This document shows positions 61,546-64,000 of a DNA stretch of 64,000 nucleotides, piece after piece. This DNA comes from CAZOZZ01 sp965262425. Its GTDB lineage: Bacteria > Acidobacteriota > Terriglobia > 20CM-2-55-15. The notes below the pieces were generated by a model that saw only the letters and a program-made list of their open reading frames with translations, was not told the origin of the DNA and ran no database searches. The position numbers were made by a program, and so were the translations under genes. The first letter of the stretch is position 1; each line of letters starts with the position of its first letter. Location: contig OZ253536.1 in NCBI GenBank assembly GCA_965262425.1, positions 4,340,001 to 4,404,000 on the forward strand. The letters run 5' to 3'.

Positions 61546-62147
61546 CAGTCGCGTTCGGAAAGGAGATTCCCTACGTCCTGGGCCAGTTGTGCGACGGTTT
61601 CCATGGCCGTGCCATCGTAATAGCCGCGGATGTTGCCGCGGCCATCGACCAGGGCGAATCGAGTGCTGTGGGTGATCGGCTCGATTTCGGTTCCGATCGT
61701 ATCGTCCACAGCCAGATGAAAGCCTTCTTTCGAGAGCTTGTACAGCTCGTCTCTTTCCCCCGTCAGGAACATCCAGCGATCCCCGGTGACACCGCGCTGG
61801 TCCGCATAGCGCGTCAGCACTTCCGGTGTATCCCGGGTGGGATCAACGGTGAAAGAGACCATGCGGATCTCCTCGGGCAACTCTCTTTCGAGCATCCGCA
61901 TCTTGTCGGTCATCATCGGGCAGGTGCCGGCACAGCTGGTGAAGATAAAATCTGCGATCCAGATTTGCCCGTCCAGATCGCCGAGCGTCACCCTGCGTCC
62001 GCTCCGTTCCACCAGCGAAAAGTCGGGAACTGCACCGAACTCGTTCAATTCGACCGTTTTGGTCAGTTCGATAACCGTAGCTATCCCGATTCCGGAGAGC
62101 ATGATCACGATTGCGGCAAGCGAAGACCAGTGCGGGAGACGTGCCAC
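61545..62147 (-). CDS. SCO1/SenC-family copper chaperone
   Basis: 200 residues with an N-terminal anchor (LAAIVIMLSGIGIATVIEL) and thioredoxin fold. The copper ligands are C72AGTC76 in FIFTSCAGTCPMM and the distal His in PITHSTRFALVD. DPTRDTPEVLTRYADQ is the family insert. It inserts or reduces the CuA centre of cytochrome c oxidase. Neighbours (ctaB, DUF420) agree with that role. Confidence 0.95.
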   Translation of the reverse strand: MARLPHWSSLAAIVIMLSGIGIATVIELTKTVELNEFGAVPDFSLVERSGRRVTLGDLDGQIWIADFIFTSCAGTCPMMTDKMRMLERELPEEIRMVSFTVDPTRDTPEVLTRYADQRGVTGDRWMFLTGERDELYKLSKEGFHLAVDDTIGTEIEPITHSTRFALVDGRGNIRGYYDGTAMETVAQLAQDVGNLLSERD

Positions 62148-62165
62148 GTTTCACTTCCTCCTTCG

Positions 62166-62936
62166 TTATCGTTTCTGGGTTACCGCCAATGCCACGCCGA
62201 ACATCGCAACGGCGAACACGGCAATAACGACCATGGAAATACCGGGAGCCGGTCCTCCCATCGCGGCATACCTCTCGGTGCCATACATGCTCCATCGCGT
62301 GGCCGCCACGCCGTAAGTCACCGGGTTTACCGCGATCACCCATTGTAACCACGGCGGTGCTCCCGTTGCCGGGAAAACGGCTCCGGAAAGCAGCCACAGC
62401 GGAATGAGAAACAGGTTCATGATTGCGTGGAACCCCTGGGTGGAGTCCAGACTCCACGCAATGCAATAGCCCAGGGCTGTCAGCCCGAACGCTACCATAC
62501 CGAGAACCAGGAGCGTCATCGGAATCGCCGACAGCGATAAGTCGATCACCGTCGGTGCCAGTGCCATGAACATCATTCCCTGTATCAGAGCCAGCGTGGT
62601 CGAACCTGAGATCTTTCCAAGAACGATGGCGGACCGCGGTATCGGGGCGACCAGGACCGACTGCAGGAACCCCTCTTTCCGATCGTCGATGATCGAAATC
62701 GTCGAAAAGATCGACGTAAACAAGAGGATCATGACGACCGTGCCAGGGAAGAAGTACTCCATGTAATTCATCTCGCCGGTCGATGTCGGCAGGCTGAACG
62801 ACCGGCCGATGCCGGAGCCGAGCAGGAACCAGAAAACCAGGGGAGTGCCCAGAGCCCCCACGATACGGCTTCGCTGGCGGAAGAAGCGTACGAGCTCTCG
62901 TTGCCACAGGGTGAACGAAGGGAGGAGGATGTTCAT
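62166..62936 (-). CDS. ABC-2 type transporter permease
   Basis: 256 residues with six membrane helices. It opens LLPSFTLWQRELVRFFRQRSRIVGALGTPLVFWFLLGSG, and has MEYFFPGTVVMILLFTSIFSTISIIDDRKEGFLQSVLVAPIPRSAIVLGK (the conserved DrxxGfLqsvLVaPi segment) and NPVTYGVAATRW. It starts inside the end of the ATPase gene (4-bp overlap). In this operon type the transporter is thought to assist haem or copper handling for the oxidase; the cargo is not proven. Confidence 0.92.
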   Translation of the reverse strand: MNILLPSFTLWQRELVRFFRQRSRIVGALGTPLVFWFLLGSGIGRSFSLPTSTGEMNYMEYFFPGTVVMILLFTSIFSTISIIDDRKEGFLQSVLVAPIPRSAIVLGKISGSTTLALIQGMMFMALAPTVIDLSLSAIPMTLLVLGMVAFGLTALGYCIAWSLDSTQGFHAIMNLFLIPLWLLSGAVFPATGAPPWLQWVIAVNPVTYGVAATRWSMYGTERYAAMGGPAPGISMVVIAVFAVAMFGVALAVTQKR

Positions 62937-63856
62937 GATTCCTCCCAGAACCGGTGCCCGGTCCGATCGATGAATACATCTTCCAACGTCGGCTTGGCCA
63001 GAGTGACCGAATCGATCATTCCCGGGAATGCCTCGATAAGCTGTGCGATGAACTCGTGGCCGTTCTGCTTTTCGATCCGGACGGTGCCGTCGAGGACTAC
63101 GGGCTCGAGGTCGAACCTGCCGGAGATTCTACTTCGGAGTTCCTCCGGATCCGATGTGGTCAGCGCGATGATGTCACCACCGATTTTCTCTTTCAGGGTT
63201 GCGGGCGAGCCTCGGCCGACGACTTCGCCCTTGTGAAGGATCAGTACGCGGTCACATCGGTCCGCCTCATCAATCAGGTGCGTGGTCACCAGGATGGTAA
63301 CGTGACCGGAATCGCGAAGCTGTTCCAGGTACTGCCAGAGGTCGTGTCGTGCACCGGGATCGAGCCCCACCGATGGCTCGTCGAGAATCAGCAACTCCGG
63401 CCCATGGAGCATCCCTTTCGCAAGCTCGACCCGACGTCGCAGTCCACCTGACAGGGTTTCGACAAGATCGGATGCCCGGTCGGTTATTCGGAGCCGCTCC
63501 ATCATTTCGTCAATACGTGCTCGAAGCGGGCGACCGCGAAGTCCGTAGAGATGGCCCTGATGTGCAAGGTTTTCCGCAACCGTGAGCTTGATGTCCAGAC
63601 TCGGGTTCTGAAACACGACGCCGAGCCGTTGCCGGACTTTGGAAGCACTTTTCAGGATATCGAGGCCAAGAACCGTCGCCGATCCCGACGAGGGAGGAAA
63701 CAAAGTCGAAAGGATTCTGAAAAGTGTCGTCTTGCCGCCCCCATTCGGGCCGAGCAAGCCGAAAATCTCTCCTTCGGTGACGTCGAACGTCACACCGGAC
63801 AACGCTTTGTGACCGTTGTAGGAATGGGACAGGTCTTCTACTTTAACGATTGCCAT
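62933..63856 (-). CDS. ABC transporter ATP-binding protein
   Basis: 307 residues. Walker A is GPNGGGKTT (36-44), the Q-loop VVFQNPSLD, the signature LSGGLRRRVELAKGM, Walker B LLILDEPSVGLD, and the H-loop TILVTTHLIDEADRCDR. The C-terminal ~90 residues are the DUF4162-like extension of NatA/DrrA-type ATPases. It pairs with the overlapping permease gene and lies 48 bp after ctaB. Confidence 0.95.
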   Translation of the reverse strand: MAIVKVEDLSHSYNGHKALSGVTFDVTEGEIFGLLGPNGGGKTTLFRILSTLFPPSSGSATVLGLDILKSASKVRQRLGVVFQNPSLDIKLTVAENLAHQGHLYGLRGRPLRARIDEMMERLRITDRASDLVETLSGGLRRRVELAKGMLHGPELLILDEPSVGLDPGARHDLWQYLEQLRDSGHVTILVTTHLIDEADRCDRVLILHKGEVVGRGSPATLKEKIGGDIIALTTSDPEELRSRISGRFDLEPVVLDGTVRIEKQNGHEFIAQLIEAFPGMIDSVTLAKPTLEDVFIDRTGHRFWEES

Positions 63857-63904
63857 ATCGTGGTGCCACCCCTCCGGGCCCTGGACCCCGGCCTCCTCAT
63901 CCTG

Positions 63905-64000
63905 TCAGCCCACCTTATCGACTACCATCAACAACAGAACCGCGGGCAGGTACACGACCGAGATCCGCAGCAGCCGGTGCGCGTAGGCCTCGGAGCGAAG
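63905..64000 (-). CDS. ctaB: Protoheme IX farnesyltransferase (haem O synthase), C-terminal end
   Basis: Only the last 31 residues are inside the window: LRSEAYAHRLLRISVVYLPA followed by VLLLMVVDKVG and stop. A hydrophobic last helix after an A-x-R-L-L-x-x-S-x-x-Y-L-P pattern is typical of CtaB. The neighbouring SCO, DUF420 and ABC genes support it. The rest lies beyond position 64000. Confidence 0.65.
   Translation of the reverse strand, partial: LRSEAYAHRLLRISVVYLPAVLLLMVVDKVG

Overview
This is a 64 kb, GC-rich window that looks like an uncultured soil or marine bacterium, most probably an Acidobacteriota (Vicinamibacteria-like) metagenome contig. That placement is an inference from gene content: exported DUF1592/DUF1552 proteins, PQQ dehydrogenase, ArsR-methyltransferase next to ahcY, exported M14 and M55 peptidases, and a DUF420/SCO/ABC/ctaB block. 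No rRNA, tRNA or CRISPR array was seen.

Layout. 1-11 kb is a mostly minus-strand metabolic block: PQQ dehydrogenase (cut by the window edge), a frameshifted PhyH dioxygenase, a cupin, ahcY, an ArsR-methyltransferase fusion with a 24-bp palindromic operator, M55 peptidase, small enzymes, an AlkZ-like winged-helix protein and a secreted cyclophilin. 11.5-34.5 kb (plus strand) is the centrepiece: four consecutive copies of a three-gene module. Each module has (A) a secreted DUF1587/1595/1592/1588/1585 protein with two CxxCH haem motifs, (B) a Tat-exported DUF1552 protein, and (C) an exported ankyrin-repeat protein ending in NC(V/I)SC. By residue signatures, modules 1 and 3 pair together and 2 and 4 pair together, so the array probably arose by duplication of a six-gene unit. 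A small exported cytochrome c and an exported HpcH/HpaI-type aldolase follow directly.

36-60 kb is an accessory patchwork of small enzymes, mazEF, gatC-gatA, an M14 peptidase, several broken genes and gene remnants. A 317-bp non-autonomous transposable element (MITE-like) occurs four times in the window, each copy with an 8-bp target duplication. Copy 1 splits the DUF1552 gene of module 2, and copy 2 sits inside a palindromic octamer repeat. 61-64 kb (minus strand) is a cytochrome-oxidase assembly/haem block: ctaB (partial), ABC ATPase, ABC permease, SCO and DUF420.

At least four genes (PhyH, a VOC protein, an MBL hydrolase and a coiled-coil protein) carry small frameshifts, three of them at short homopolymer runs, so consensus errors should be considered before calling them pseudogenes. 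Open frames antisense to the real genes are common at this GC content and were left out.
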